Origin: Pseudomonas neuropathica
GTDB lineage: Bacteria; Pseudomonadota; Gammaproteobacteria; Pseudomonadales; Pseudomonadaceae
Length of the DNA: 64,000 nucleotides
Assembly: GCF_015461835.1 (NCBI RefSeq)
Contig: NZ_JACOPX010000006.1
Coordinates: 62,001-126,000, forward strand
Direction of reading: 5' to 3'
In this document: one piece after another, positions 1-9,464 of the stretch
Layout: each line of letters begins with the position of its first letter
Numbering within the stretch: position 1 is the stretch's first letter
The notes under the pieces: model-generated
Told to the model about the DNA's origin: nothing
What the model saw: only the letters and a program-made list of their open reading frames with translations
Database searches by the model: none
Made by a program: the position numbers and the translations under genes

Positions 1-130
1 TTTGTGACGGCGGTCTGGCTGTTGTCACAAAGGGACCGAATTTGCATTTTGCGTCGGTTTTCGGCCAGAAGCGGACTCCCTGTGGTCCGCCTCGAGACTA
101 CGACGCAAAACGCCTGCACGCCACGCGCCC
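1..130. other. Left-edge intergenic stretch, no gene recognised
   Basis: No coding region is supported here. An 8-bp inverted repeat (TTTGTGAC at 1-8, GTCACAAA at 24-31) could form a hairpin or an operator. It lies downstream of the minus-strand gene at 131-886, so it may be part of a transcription end or of a neighbour outside the window. Confidence 0.3.
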
Positions 131-886
131 CTAGAGCTGCATGACTGCGAGCGCCCTGCGCAGGGGCTCGTCGGATATCTGGATAGGACCATGAAATGGC
201 ACGTCCATGTCCAAAACAAGGTATACGGACGCCGCAATGAGTAATGACGAGATGATGAACATTCCTGTCACCATCGAGTTACGGGGCGCGCGGTATCCAA
301 AACTGGCGAAAATGAGCGTCAACCAGGCAACTAGCATCCCAATAAGCGGGCCAGGAATCGCTCCCTCGGATTGCTCGACGATCCTCCAGCGTTGCTCGAT
401 GAGCGAATGATATTGCTGCCGAATATCCTGAAGCATCGTTTCATGGTAGCGGTCCGGGGGCTTGATAAGAGCCAAAGACTTACCTATATCATCCAGGTAT
501 TTAGCCGCCTCACTGTTACGATGCTGCAGCGCCTCGTCTCCTCGATACGGTGTCTCGATAGCGCGTTCAAGATAGGTGATCAGACGATTTCGCGTATCTT
601 GCGCCGCATCGCCATAGCCCCGCAGTGTCCGATCAAAAATGATCATGCTGGTTGCATACCCATGGAAGTTTGCATCAATGGACTCGAAAGTGTTTTTGGC
701 AGAATTGATCATCAAGCCAAAGACCAGCGATGTCATAACCACAAAAATGTTGGCTACTAGACGAATAACTGCGTTGGTTTCGTCATCCCTGTGGTGGGAT
801 GCCAGCTTCGGGTACCACTGCATCATGAGAAGCGAGGCAGCAACGAGGCACGCAAAAATGGCCAGTGCGATCCAGAGAGAGTTCAT
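131..886 (-). CDS. DUF4239 (bestrophin-like) membrane protein
   Basis: A 251-residue inner-membrane protein of unknown function. The N-terminal helix (about residues 5-23) is followed by a second hydrophobic segment (about 44-62, containing VVMTSLVFGLMIN), a long charged and probably soluble central part (about 65-175), and two closely spaced helices near the C-terminus (about 180-232). The layout of two helices, a soluble middle and two helices fits the DUF4239 family, sometimes called bestrophin-like; channel function is unproven. The ATG at 886 begins directly with the hydrophobic helix. It is transcribed away from the gene at 1042 and has no obvious operon partner. Family assignment comes from topology and recalled motif similarity. 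Confidence 0.7.
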   Translation of the reverse strand: MNSLWIALAIFACLVAASLLMMQWYPKLASHHRDDETNAVIRLVANIFVVMTSLVFGLMINSAKNTFESIDANFHGYATSMIIFDRTLRGYGDAAQDTRNRLITYLERAIETPYRGDEALQHRNSEAAKYLDDIGKSLALIKPPDRYHETMLQDIRQQYHSLIEQRWRIVEQSEGAIPGPLIGMLVAWLTLIFASFGYRAPRNSMVTGMFIISSLLIAASVYLVLDMDVPFHGPIQISDEPLRRALAVMQL

Positions 887-1041
887 ACATCAGCGCCCCG
901 ATCAATTTGAGTCAAGTCTTGAAGGATAGACCGTTGGGTTCTCTCCGAATTCTGCTCGGCAGATACTGCGTTGGCAGTTCGGGAATGACCCCAATACTGG
1001 TTTGAACGCCAGCGCTGGTCATCGGTAGATATGGGTAGTCG

Positions 1042-1653
1042 ATGTCCACGCTCGCACCCAAGCAGTCACTGGATGTAATGAGAGAACACGCGATGAAGCA
1101 CGTAGCACAACTAAAGGCCCTGCTTACTCACGACCCTGCAAGGATGAAAATCCTGCGCATCGCTCGCGATCTGAACTTGCCTGACTGCTGGATTGCCGCC
1201 GGCTTCGTGCGCAGTCTGGTATGGGACCACCTGCATCAACGCAAGCCTTCAGCGCTGCCAGATGATATCGATGTCATCTGGTTCGACCCGGCACGTGCCA
1301 ATACAGAAACGGATTCGGCTTTGGACAGAAAGCTGTCGAGCCGGTGTAGTGAAGTGAACTGGTCTGTAAAAAATCAGGCGCGAATGCACCTGCGCAATGC
1401 CGATACCCCTTATCAATCGACGACCGATGCAATGACCTGCTGGCCCGAGACTGCCACGGCCGTCGCTGTCAGGCTTGATCATCACGATGAAGTGGAAGTT
1501 TCAGCACCGCTGGGGCTGGAAGACCTGTTCTCAGGAGTGGTGCGGCCGACCGATCGATTCAGATCCGAAAAATACCCGCTGTTCCTGGACCGCATTAGAT
1601 CCAAAGCGTGGCGTGAGATTTGGCCTGAGCTGATATTCGTCACGCAACGATAA
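1042..1653 (+). CDS. Nucleotidyltransferase-like family protein
   Basis: A 203-residue soluble protein. The segment around residues 50-95 (CWIAAGFVRSLVWDHL, then DDIDVIWFD) resembles the G-[G/A]-[F/A]-VRd and D-x-D signature of the nucleotidyltransferase fold, with the DDID aspartates as candidate metal ligands. The middle part (TPYQSTTDAMTCWPETATAVAVR) matches the conserved block of the COG3575-type nucleotidyltransferase-like family often seen in Pseudomonas. The natural substrate is unknown. The start at 1042 has only a weak ribosome-binding site; an in-frame ATG at 1078 is an alternative. It stands alone between a divergent and a co-directional gene. Confidence 0.75.
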   Translation: MSTLAPKQSLDVMREHAMKHVAQLKALLTHDPARMKILRIARDLNLPDCWIAAGFVRSLVWDHLHQRKPSALPDDIDVIWFDPARANTETDSALDRKLSSRCSEVNWSVKNQARMHLRNADTPYQSTTDAMTCWPETATAVAVRLDHHDEVEVSAPLGLEDLFSGVVRPTDRFRSEKYPLFLDRIRSKAWREIWPELIFVTQR

Positions 1654-1794
1654 GGTCAATGGCGACTGGCCTAGCCTCCTGAGGTGATCAGCCGCTGAAA
1701 TCCTTTAACCCCGAACGCAGAGAAAAACCTGTTATCCACCCATAAATCATCGTAATTTACCCGCCATAACTACAAGGTCGTTTTGGGGATACAC

Positions 1795-2796
1795 GTGGGA
1801 GCCTATCGTTTGCTGTTGGCCGTCCTGGTCGCTGTTTCGCATATGGGCAAGATGTTCATGGGGTTCAACCCGGGCGTGGTGGCGGTGATTTCTTTCCTGC
1901 TCATCAGTGGTTTTGTGATGACCTCACTGATCGAGCGCAACTACCAGGCGCCCGAGAAAGTTGGCCGGTTCTACCTGGACCGCGCCTTGCGCCTTTACCC
2001 GCAATTCCTGTTCTACTTCATCCTCTCTTGTGCGGTGATCTATTTCCTCCTGCCTGGCACGCCGCAATGGGCTGAACTGAACGTCAAAAACATCGCCGCG
2101 AGCCTTGCAATCGTGCCCCTCGGTTTCTATATGTTCGGCGTGACCGGAGCGGGAATCGTGCCACCGGCCTGGTCGCTAGGACTGGAGATGTGTTTCTACC
2201 TGGTGATCCCGTTCCTGCTCATCTACAGACTAAGGGGCGCGGCCTTCGCCTTGTCGGTTGCGGTCTTCATCCCCGCCTGCCTTGGATTCATCAACACCGA
2301 CTACTACGGCTACCGTCTGTTGCCGGGTGTCCTGTTCATCTTCCTGTGCGGCAGCTACCTCTACAAACCGCAGGCGAAGGGTTTCGCGATTGCTGGCGGT
2401 GCCGCTGTAGCAGCGGCATTGATCTTTGCGGCGATCATGATGGGCTGGATCGAACGTCGACCGTCCAACGCCGAAGTGGCCGCCGGCATTGCCCTGGGCA
2501 TCCCTGCCGTGTACGGGCTGACAACACTCGAATTTCACCGGATTGACGAGTTTCTCGGGAACATCAGCTACGGCGTATTCCTCAATCACTTCCTGGTGAT
2601 TTACTTCCTGCACGGCCTCTGGCCGATCACCTCATTCGATTGGTCCAAGGTTGCAACGGTGTTGGTGCTGTCGTTCTTGCTCAGTGGTGTTTCGTATTAC
2701 TGCGTCGAGCGGCCAGCGTTGAAGTTTCGGCATAAACTTCGGGCCGGCTCCAAGGATCGAGTGGGAGCCGTTCGGGCAAGTGAGGTAACGGCTTGA
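1795..2796 (+). CDS. Acyltransferase 3 family membrane protein
   Basis: An integral membrane O-acyltransferase of the acyltransferase-3 (OafA/NodX-like) family, about 333 residues and 8-10 predicted helices. These enzymes usually acetylate exported polysaccharide or lipid sugars. The first helix contains the SH pair (LLLAVLVAVSHMG) that usually carries the catalytic His in this family. FYLDRALRLYPQ matches the conserved R-R-x-x-R-(I/L)-x-P-like block, and SLGLEMCFYLVIP matches the W-S-L-x-x-E-x-x-F-Y motif. GTG at 1795 is preferred because GGGGA lies 7 nt upstream; TTG at 1783 is the alternative. No polysaccharide genes lie nearby, so the acceptor is unknown. Confidence 0.85.
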   Translation: MGAYRLLLAVLVAVSHMGKMFMGFNPGVVAVISFLLISGFVMTSLIERNYQAPEKVGRFYLDRALRLYPQFLFYFILSCAVIYFLLPGTPQWAELNVKNIAASLAIVPLGFYMFGVTGAGIVPPAWSLGLEMCFYLVIPFLLIYRLRGAAFALSVAVFIPACLGFINTDYYGYRLLPGVLFIFLCGSYLYKPQAKGFAIAGGAAVAAALIFAAIMMGWIERRPSNAEVAAGIALGIPAVYGLTTLEFHRIDEFLGNISYGVFLNHFLVIYFLHGLWPITSFDWSKVATVLVLSFLLSGVSYYCVERPALKFRHKLRAGSKDRVGAVRASEVTA

Positions 2797-2931
2797 CGGC
2801 GACAGGCGACAGATCACGCTGCTGAACGTGGTCTGTCTCTCACATTCATGTGCCTAAGCGAGCGCAGTCATTCGCGAACCACTGCTGGCGACGCTATGAT
2901 CGCAACACCCGACGTCTTGAACACAAAACCC

Positions 2932-3393
2932 ATGGCCACCCCAAAAATCCGCCCTACCCCCGCCCCGTTCCTCAACCCCGGCGAATCCGTGGTCCTGTTC
3001 GATGGTGTGTGCAAACTCTGCAACGGCTGGGCGCGTTTTTTGATTCGCCATGATCATCAACGTCGCGTGCGTCTGGCAGCGGTACAGTCGCCGGAGGGAC
3101 AGGCCTTGCTCGCGTGGGCCGGCCTGCCAGTCGATCAATTCGACACCATGGCGGTAATCCGCGACCGTCACTACTGGGAACGTTCAGACGCGTTCTTCGA
3201 AGTCATCAGCCAACTACCCGCGCGCTGGCAGCCATTGCGGCTGCTACGCGTATTCCCGCGCGGCCTGCGCGACTGGGCCTACGACCGCATCGCGCTGAAC
3301 CGCTACCGACTGTTCGGCAAGTACGACACCTGCCTGCTGCCAACCCCGGATCATCAACAGCGCTTTCTGAAAATAACTACGCCAGAAAGCTAA
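2932..3393 (+). CDS. DCC family (DUF393) thiol-disulfide oxidoreductase-like protein
   Basis: A small soluble protein of about 153 residues. LFDGVCKLCNGW near the N-terminus is the D-x-x-C-x-x-C signature that names the DCC/DUF393 (YuxK-like) family. The C-terminal block (RDWAYDRIALNRYRLFG) is also typical. Members are predicted thioredoxin-like, but the redox role is not proven. I prefer the ATG at 2932 because the encoded N-terminus then runs straight into the domain; ATG at 2896 or 2848 would add unconserved residues. The 3' end overlaps the convergent DUF2269 gene by 17 bp. Confidence 0.85.
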   Translation: MATPKIRPTPAPFLNPGESVVLFDGVCKLCNGWARFLIRHDHQRRVRLAAVQSPEGQALLAWAGLPVDQFDTMAVIRDRHYWERSDAFFEVISQLPARWQPLRLLRVFPRGLRDWAYDRIALNRYRLFGKYDTCLLPTPDHQQRFLKITTPES

Positions 3394-3868
3394 TCAACTG
3401 CACCAGTGTCATCTTCGTCACCATCATCAGCACGATGACAAACATCCCGGCAAACCCGAGCACGCCCATCCAGAACCACTTCCGGTAAACGGCTTGATAC
3501 TGCTCATCAAGCCCTGTCCCCGCTTCGCTCGCACTCGACGCCATCCCATACAGGCGCTTCTGCAGGAGCAACACCGGCAACCACAGCGAGCCGACGCAGA
3601 AGAAGACGATCAGCGAGGTCAGCACCCACTCGGTGCTCATGCTCAGCCCCGACAGGCGCATCAACAGATAGCCCGTGATGATCTGCACGAAGCCGGCCGG
3701 CGTGGTGATCCAGGTGTCGAAGCGCACGACCATGCGCGCGACGTGCGCTATCACTTGCGGATTGCCGGTGCGGCTGGCGGCGATCAGGTAGAGGTAGGAG
3801 CCCATGCCGAAACCGAACAGGAAGATCGCGGCGATGATGTGCAGGTACTTGAGGCACAGATAGAGCAT
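3377..3868 (-). CDS. DUF2269 family integral membrane protein
   Basis: A 163-residue protein with four predicted membrane helices. The N-terminal block (LKYLHIIAAIFLFGFGMGS) and the central W-x-T-P-x-G-F-x-Q-x-x-T-G pattern (TWITTPAGFVQIITG) are hallmarks of DUF2269. A conserved His in helix 1 (KYLHIIAA) is shared with heme-binding-like membrane families, but no function is established. It starts 1 bp after the stop of the saccharopine-dehydrogenase-like gene, so the two are almost certainly co-transcribed and translationally coupled. The pair also occurs together in other pseudomonads as I recall; that should be checked. Confidence 0.85.
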   Translation of the reverse strand: MLYLCLKYLHIIAAIFLFGFGMGSYLYLIAASRTGNPQVIAHVARMVVRFDTWITTPAGFVQIITGYLLMRLSGLSMSTEWVLTSLIVFFCVGSLWLPVLLLQKRLYGMASSASEAGTGLDEQYQAVYRKWFWMGVLGFAGMFVIVLMMVTKMTLVQLISFLA

Positions 3869-3869
3869 G

Positions 3870-4997
3870 TCAGCGCTGCCCGTCCGAAAAATGCACGGCC
3901 AGGCTCAGGTTATCCGGGTCGTTGATCGCGGCCATGTACTCGGCGACGCTGATTTCGCCCACGCACGGTCTGGCGCCGGCGGTTGGCACGTAACCCTGGG
4001 CCATTTTCGTGGCCAGGGCCACGGCGGCGCAACTGGGGATCTCCGGGCCTTTGTCGTTCAACGCGGTGAGTTGCGCGGTCATCGACAGCGGTTTGCCATC
4101 AACACCAAGGCCCCGCACGTCGATGTACATCGCACTTTTGCCATCGCCGAATCGCTCGAATCGCAAGCCCAGCCGATGCAGTCTTCCGGCCCACAAGGCA
4201 TGGTCGCGCACCAGTCCGGTTTTCAGCGCGAGGGCCAGCAAGCCGTTGGCGATACCGCCGAGCTTGAGACCGGCGCCGGCCTTGAAACTCAGGGTTTGCG
4301 CACCATAACGACCGGAGAAGATGTCCATGTCCGGGACATCGACGTTGGCCAGCAATCGCGTGCCCATCTGCGGCATCTTGCGCAGGGTCAGGTCCAGCCA
4401 GCCCGACACTTCATGCACCTGGCCGTTCTTGAGTTGCCTGATCGGTTTGCCGGCATAAGCCAGGACACCTTCGATGGTCGACAACCCGGGCATTTTCGCC
4501 GAGGAAGAAATGCCATGCTCGATCGAGTCAATGCGCGAAAAGCGCTGGCGCTGCTCATCAATGATCGCTGAAGACAGCGTCGGCACCGAACTGCAACCAC
4601 TGAGGATCGCCACGCCCGCTTGTTTCGCCCGCGCGTCGAGCACGTCGATGCCGTTGACGAAGGTGCGGCAGTCCGCGAGGTCGCAGTAGTTCACACCGGC
4701 ATCGATGCAACGCTGCGCAACGGCATAGGATTGCCCCTGAAACGGCCCGCCGGTGTGGACGACCAACTGAATGTTCAGCGCACGCAAAGCGGCTTCGAAC
4801 TCCGCACCCATGGCATCGCCGCACCAGCCTTCGCAGACGTTTCCCGAATGGCTGTTGAGCTCATCGAGTTTGCGCTGCAACTTGCGCGGATCACGGCCCG
4901 AGAGTACCAGCCCGATATCCGGCATCAGCGCCAGATGTCTGCACACGATGCTGCCGAAATTTCCGTAGCCCCCGACCACCATCACCCTGAACGGCAT
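3870..4997 (-). CDS. Saccharopine dehydrogenase family NAD(P)-binding protein
   Basis: A 375-residue oxidoreductase-like protein. The N-terminus has a clear Rossmann dinucleotide-binding loop (VMVVGGYGNFGSIVCRHL, G-x-G-x-x-G), followed by LVLSGRDPRKL as in the saccharopine dehydrogenase NADP-binding domain. The motif VVHTGGPFQGQSY corresponds to the N-x-x-G-P-(F/Y) block of this superfamily. It is unlikely to be a true lysine-pathway enzyme, because Pseudomonas degrades lysine by other routes; the substrate is unknown. AGGGAAG lies about 7 nt before ATG 4997, supporting that start. It is the first gene of a two-gene unit with the DUF2269 protein. Confidence 0.85.
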   Translation of the reverse strand: MPFRVMVVGGYGNFGSIVCRHLALMPDIGLVLSGRDPRKLQRKLDELNSHSGNVCEGWCGDAMGAEFEAALRALNIQLVVHTGGPFQGQSYAVAQRCIDAGVNYCDLADCRTFVNGIDVLDARAKQAGVAILSGCSSVPTLSSAIIDEQRQRFSRIDSIEHGISSSAKMPGLSTIEGVLAYAGKPIRQLKNGQVHEVSGWLDLTLRKMPQMGTRLLANVDVPDMDIFSGRYGAQTLSFKAGAGLKLGGIANGLLALALKTGLVRDHALWAGRLHRLGLRFERFGDGKSAMYIDVRGLGVDGKPLSMTAQLTALNDKGPEIPSCAAVALATKMAQGYVPTAGARPCVGEISVAEYMAAINDPDNLSLAVHFSDGQR

Positions 4998-5068
4998 GCA
5001 ATTCTTCCCTAATTCAATTCATCAAACAGGCGGGAAGGATATAGGGCCGAACGTCAGCAAGCCATCCA

Positions 5069-5160
5069 CTGTAGGCCTTCGCCTGCTCGCGATAGCGCTG
5101 TGTCAGGTGTTGATTTGCTATCTGACACAGCGTTATCGCGAGCAGGCGAAGGCCTACAGG
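5069..5160. repeat. REP pair (Pseudomonas intergenic inverted repeat)
   Basis: Two arms, CTGTAGGCCTTCGCCTGCTC at the left and its near-perfect reverse complement at the right, surround a short non-conserved centre. The arms carry GGCCTTCGCCTGCTCGCG rather than the commoner GGAGTGAGCCTGCTCGCG, so this is a diverged member. It sits between the 3' end of the autotransporter gene and the start of the saccharopine-dehydrogenase-like gene, where it may act as a mild terminator or mRNA-stabilising hairpin. Confidence 0.85.
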
Positions 5161-5183
5161 GTTATGCGGTGTAGCCGAATGCC

Positions 5184-8100
5184 CTAGAAATTGATCTTGA
5201 ACCCCAACATCGCGTCATACCCATGGCTGTCGCCATCAAAGCCCTGGCGATAGCCAGCCGAAACGGTGAACGTGGTGCGCCGGTTGGCCTGGTAATCCAC
5301 CCCCACATTGACCTCGCCCCACGTGCCCTGAATGTCGGATTCGAACGGGATGTACCCCGACTCGGAGGAAAACTCGGTTTTCGGCTGCCCCTTGAATTCA
5401 TGCCAGACACTCGGCCGGATCCAGCCGTTGGTGCGCCGTGCGCTCTTGTCGACGCCTTCGGTGTCCCAATCCTTGGCGATGCGCACGCCGGCACGGCCAA
5501 TCAGAGAGTCCACGTCCTTGAAACGAATGTTCGCGCCGACGTCATCGCTGCTGTCCAGATCGACATAGCTGTAGATCGCCTGCAATTGCGGCTCGATGTA
5601 CCAGTCTTTGTCGACTTCGTACGGGTAGCCGTTTTCCAGCGACGCGGTGTAGCCCCAGCCACGGGTTTTCAGTTTCGCCAGCTCGTTGGGTTTGGCTTCG
5701 ATGTCGAAGCGATTGACTTGCAACACCCCGTCCAGATACCAACCGGAGGGGCCGAAGTGCGTCCAGTACGCACCAACGCCGTAAGCGCGCAAGGTGTCTT
5801 CACCGGCGGCGCGCCGGGTGTAGTGGCTGACGCCGGCGTCGATGGTACCGGCGGACAACGACAGCCCGGCCTGTTCGTGACTGCCGTCAGGCCGGTCCTT
5901 GCGGTAGAGGTCGGTGCCGACCTGAAAGGCCGTCAGGTCGTAGTTGTATTCGGGCGTGTTGCCCAAGGCGTTTTTGCGGTCGCCGTCCTGTTTGCCGCTG
6001 CGGTAGATCACCCGGCCCCAGCCCATCGATGGCGCCAGGGTCGACTCGTCTTCCTTGGGCAACGGATCACCGCGATTCAGACGCTCCTCACCGACCCGCT
6101 CGTGAAGGGTGTCGACCATCGTCCGGCCGTAGACCAGTGCCAGCGCCGGGACGGCGCCGTACAGCGACACTTCCGGGCGGTAATTCGGTACCGGGGTTGG
6201 ATCGGGATCAGGACCGGGTGGACCGTCCGGGGGCACCGCGTCCGAACGCAGATACCAGGTGTCCTTGCCGCTACCATCCTCGGCACCTTGTTGCAGGCGA
6301 TATTCGTAGGGGCCGGCGACGACACGCCGGGCCAGTTGAAACGCATTGGCGTCACTCGCGGTTTCGGTTTTATTGAGCAGTTCGACCACCGCAATGCCGT
6401 TGCCCTGAGTCAGTTCACCCTGCCCGCCGACATTGCTCACGATCACGCCGGTGGTGCGGCCACTGGTAGTGGCCGTCGAATCCACCACCAGCATGTCGGA
6501 AAGACTGTTCGCGCCGCCGCCATTCAACGTGGTGTTAAGCAGCAACCTGCCGCCATTGGACACGAACACCCCGCCGCCATCGGTGCCGGCGGTGTTGGCG
6601 CCGCTGATCAGCAACACATTGCCGACGGTGTTGCTGCCAGCGGCAAGGTCAAGGGTGCCGCTGTTGATGAAGCGGTTGACCCCGAGCAATTGGCCCTGTA
6701 CGGCGCCGCCTGACGTGGGCGCATTGGCAGCCTGGCCCAAAGGCAAATAGGCGCCGCTGGCGTTGAAGGTGGTGATGCCAGTCGCCGGTTGCGCGGCCAA
6801 GCGGATCACGCCGCTGTTATCGATGCTGTTGGTGCCCGATGTGCCGAGATCACTGACCGCAACACCCCAGGTATCGCGGCTGCCGCTGGCATTGCTGGCG
6901 GTGAAATTGCGCAGTGTCCAGGTGCCGCTGTTGGCCACCGTGCTGGCCGCGCTGACGGCATTCACGGCGCCGGTCATTTGCCCGGTGTTGTTGAGCGAAA
7001 ACGTTGTGCCGGGTGTGGTCGCGTCGGCGCGTACGGCGACATCGCTCAGCGCACTGATCACACCTGAGTTGTTCAACGTCTGGCTCGCACCGCCGAGGGC
7101 GACGCCGCTGCTGTCGCCTCGCCCGCCCTGAAGGGTTGCCGTGTTGGTCACGGTGGCGCTGCCGCCCTCGGTCAACGCGTCGATGGCCGACGAACCAATG
7201 CCTCGAGTGGTGATCGCGCCGCTGTTGCTGACGGTCAGATCCGCTGCACCCGACGCCTCGGCGAGAATGCCCTGACTGTTGCTGGCGCCGAGCGTCTGGA
7301 TCGCGCCGCTGTTGACCACGCTCTGCGCGCCAGTCACCGACAGCGTACGGATGCCGCGCTGTTGATCGCCACGCGCAATCAATTCCCCGCTGTTGCTGAC
7401 ATTCAAGGTGCCCAGCCCGCTGCCCGAGTTGAAGGCATTGCCGGCGAGAATCGCCGCGCCTTGGCCGTTGACGTCGATCAGCGGACCATTGAACACGACA
7501 CCCACGTCACCGCCCAGCGTCAGCGCCTGGATACCAAAGGCGCCAATGCCCGTGCCATCGCCCGAACCGGCGTCCGAGTGGGTGATGATGGTGCCGCCGG
7601 CATTGACGTTGACCGTGCCCGTCGGCGACTGCGTCGAGACATAGATGCCGTTGGCGTTGCTGTGCAGGGTTTCGATGCGATTGCCGCGATAGTTGACCTG
7701 GACGCTGCCCCCGGTCGAGTCGACCCGAATACCGCCCGCGCCAAAGCCACTGGCAAACAGATCACCCGAGTAATCTATCAGCACATTGTTGTTTTCCGCG
7801 CTGACAATGATCGCGTAGGCCCGGGTGGTGTTGATGTCGCCGAGGACGTTGATGTTGCCGCTACCGGTGATCGAGACATCACCGGTACCGCGCTTGATCA
7901 CGTAGATCGCCCGCGAACCGGCAGTGTTTGCCGTGCTGCCGACGTTGATGGCGGCATTGTTCTCGATGCTGATCGAACCACTGCCGCCGACGTTGTCATT
8001 GGCATAGATACCGTGCGCGGCGCCGCCCGTCGTCGTGATAGCGCCGCTGTTGACGATGGCGATGCTGCCGACCGTGGCAAACGAACGAATGCCAAAACCG

Positions 8101-9002
8101 TTGAGGCCGCTGGTGGTCAGCGTTCCGCTGTTGGTGAGGCGGGTAATGCCATTTCCACCTTCAGTAAACAGACCGAAAGCGTTCATGCCGATGCTCTGCA
8201 CGTTCGCCGCGTTGATCAGTGTGGTGTTGCCATTGACTGCGCGGGTATGCACGCCGGCATGGTTACCAATGCCCGCCGTGGGCAACGTTTCGTCGCCGAT
8301 CGGAGATCCGGCCGACAAAGCATCATCATTGTTGACCAGAATGCTCACGCCACTGCCGACGTTGACGTTGATCTCGCCGCTGCCCGTGGCTTTGGTCCAG
8401 ATGCCGTTGCCGCCGAGCAAGGTGATCTGGCCATTGCCCTGATGATTCAGGTTGATCGCCCCGCCGCCGCTGGCATTGATGTCAATGCCGTCGTGTTCAT
8501 TGCCGACCACGGTGTTGAGGATGTTCAGCGTAGTTCCGGCGCTGACCGTGAACGTCGACAGGCCTGCGCCGGCATTACTGAGCGCCAGCGCATCCAGCCC
8601 GCTGCCGCCGAGGTTGACGGTATTGGTGCCGCCATCGACGCTCAGGTTCGCGTTGCCGGTGGTGCCAATGACATTGGCGAACACCGCGTTGGCAGCCGTC
8701 GGGGGCGTGCTGTTGACCGTCGTACCGCTGAGCGTCAGCGTTGTGTTGGCGTTGTTGCCTCGACTGTTCAGCGAGGATCCGGCCGTGGTGGTGATGGTGG
8801 TACCTGTCTGAGTGCTGATCGACGCATCGACTCCGGCCGTTGGCAAGCAGGTTTGCGAGACGTTATAGGCGCCTGCGGCCAAAGGCCCGCACGCCGCTTG
8901 CGCGTCGGTCAGCGTCAGCGCATTGGCCATCGCGACCAGCAAGGCGTTGCGAATGAAGTGCGGGGCGAACCCGCCGTGAACATGGTCGCTGGCAGCGTGC
9001 AT
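5184..9002 (-). CDS. Autotransporter with outer membrane beta-barrel domain
   Basis: A type Va autotransporter of 1272 residues, the largest protein here. An N-terminal signal sequence of about 36 residues ends near DAQA. The passenger (about 40-920) is built of short repeating beta-strand units rich in N-S-G-x-I, T-T-x-G and G-I-x-A motifs, as expected for a right-handed beta-helix. A Pro-rich linker (PPDGPPGPDPDPTPVPNYRP, about 925-945) leads to the translocator barrel (about 945-1272), which begins EVSLYGAVPALALVYGR and ends in Phe (MLGFKINF), the usual outer-membrane C-terminal signal. No protease triad or lipase GDSL motif is seen in the passenger, so adhesin-like surface function is inferred. 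The start at 9002 is favoured because AAGGAGG lies 6 nt upstream. Confidence 0.92.
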   Translation of the reverse strand: MHAASDHVHGGFAPHFIRNALLVAMANALTLTDAQAACGPLAAGAYNVSQTCLPTAGVDASISTQTGTTITTTAGSSLNSRGNNANTTLTLSGTTVNSTPPTAANAVFANVIGTTGNANLSVDGGTNTVNLGGSGLDALALSNAGAGLSTFTVSAGTTLNILNTVVGNEHDGIDINASGGGAINLNHQGNGQITLLGGNGIWTKATGSGEINVNVGSGVSILVNNDDALSAGSPIGDETLPTAGIGNHAGVHTRAVNGNTTLINAANVQSIGMNAFGLFTEGGNGITRLTNSGTLTTSGLNGFGIRSFATVGSIAIVNSGAITTTGGAAHGIYANDNVGGSGSISIENNAAINVGSTANTAGSRAIYVIKRGTGDVSITGSGNINVLGDINTTRAYAIIVSAENNNVLIDYSGDLFASGFGAGGIRVDSTGGSVQVNYRGNRIETLHSNANGIYVSTQSPTGTVNVNAGGTIITHSDAGSGDGTGIGAFGIQALTLGGDVGVVFNGPLIDVNGQGAAILAGNAFNSGSGLGTLNVSNSGELIARGDQQRGIRTLSVTGAQSVVNSGAIQTLGASNSQGILAEASGAADLTVSNSGAITTRGIGSSAIDALTEGGSATVTNTATLQGGRGDSSGVALGGASQTLNNSGVISALSDVAVRADATTPGTTFSLNNTGQMTGAVNAVSAASTVANSGTWTLRNFTASNASGSRDTWGVAVSDLGTSGTNSIDNSGVIRLAAQPATGITTFNASGAYLPLGQAANAPTSGGAVQGQLLGVNRFINSGTLDLAAGSNTVGNVLLISGANTAGTDGGGVFVSNGGRLLLNTTLNGGGANSLSDMLVVDSTATTSGRTTGVIVSNVGGQGELTQGNGIAVVELLNKTETASDANAFQLARRVVAGPYEYRLQQGAEDGSGKDTWYLRSDAVPPDGPPGPDPDPTPVPNYRPEVSLYGAVPALALVYGRTMVDTLHERVGEERLNRGDPLPKEDESTLAPSMGWGRVIYRSGKQDGDRKNALGNTPEYNYDLTAFQVGTDLYRKDRPDGSHEQAGLSLSAGTIDAGVSHYTRRAAGEDTLRAYGVGAYWTHFGPSGWYLDGVLQVNRFDIEAKPNELAKLKTRGWGYTASLENGYPYEVDKDWYIEPQLQAIYSYVDLDSSDDVGANIRFKDVDSLIGRAGVRIAKDWDTEGVDKSARRTNGWIRPSVWHEFKGQPKTEFSSESGYIPFESDIQGTWGEVNVGVDYQANRRTTFTVSAGYRQGFDGDSHGYDAMLGFKINF

Positions 9003-9164
9003 GAAAACCTCCTTGTTCGACTGCTCCTCGAGCAACTCGCGCCTGTCGACACCACGGATATCGCGTTGTGGTTACCGTCATAGACCTTAGTAGTTATTTC
9101 CAAAGTTGGTAATTCGCGGGTCGAGGACCTGTACTGGCAAGTTGACGAACGGTCTGTCGAATGT

Positions 9165-9358
9165 TCAGATGCCGCCCAGTTTCAGGTGTCCCATGCCGCC
9201 GTGCATGGGGTGAAACGGGAAACCGGTACGTTCTTTTCGAACAAGTCCGGTGCTGCCCCCGCAACGGTATGCGCGTGATGCTTTCGACAGACCACTGTGG
9301 CCACTGGGCCATGGGAAGGTGAAAGCCTCGATACGCGCGAGCCCGGAGACCGGCCTGG
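9165..9358 (+). promoter_or_regulatory. Cobalamin (B12) riboswitch
   Basis: The leader carries the conserved core of the adenosylcobalamin riboswitch. GGTGCTGCCCCCGCAACGGT lies at about 9249-9268 and GGGAAGGTGAAAGCC at about 9313-9327. The B12 box AGCCCGGAGACCGGCC is at 9340-9355, matching the family consensus. Paired arms (CCCATG and CATGGG) are visible at 9188-9208. It precedes the TonB receptor start at 9465 by about 107 nt, enough for an expression platform that hides the start region. Repression of the downstream receptor operon by B12 is therefore expected. Confidence 0.93.
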
Positions 9359-9464
9359 AATTTCGTTTGGCAAAATCCTGCGGTGGGCGGGCATGGGCCG
9401 GTATTGGCTGTGCGCGATGCCTTCTCCTGCATGCTCTTCTGCGAAGATCCTTTTCGAGAAGACA

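Noticed and set aside
5223-9083. Long plus-strand frames of 496 and 573 codons opposite the autotransporter
   Set aside because: They are antisense to a strongly supported gene, have Arg/Ala/Val-rich composition with no domain, and arise from the high-GC repeat-rich passenger.
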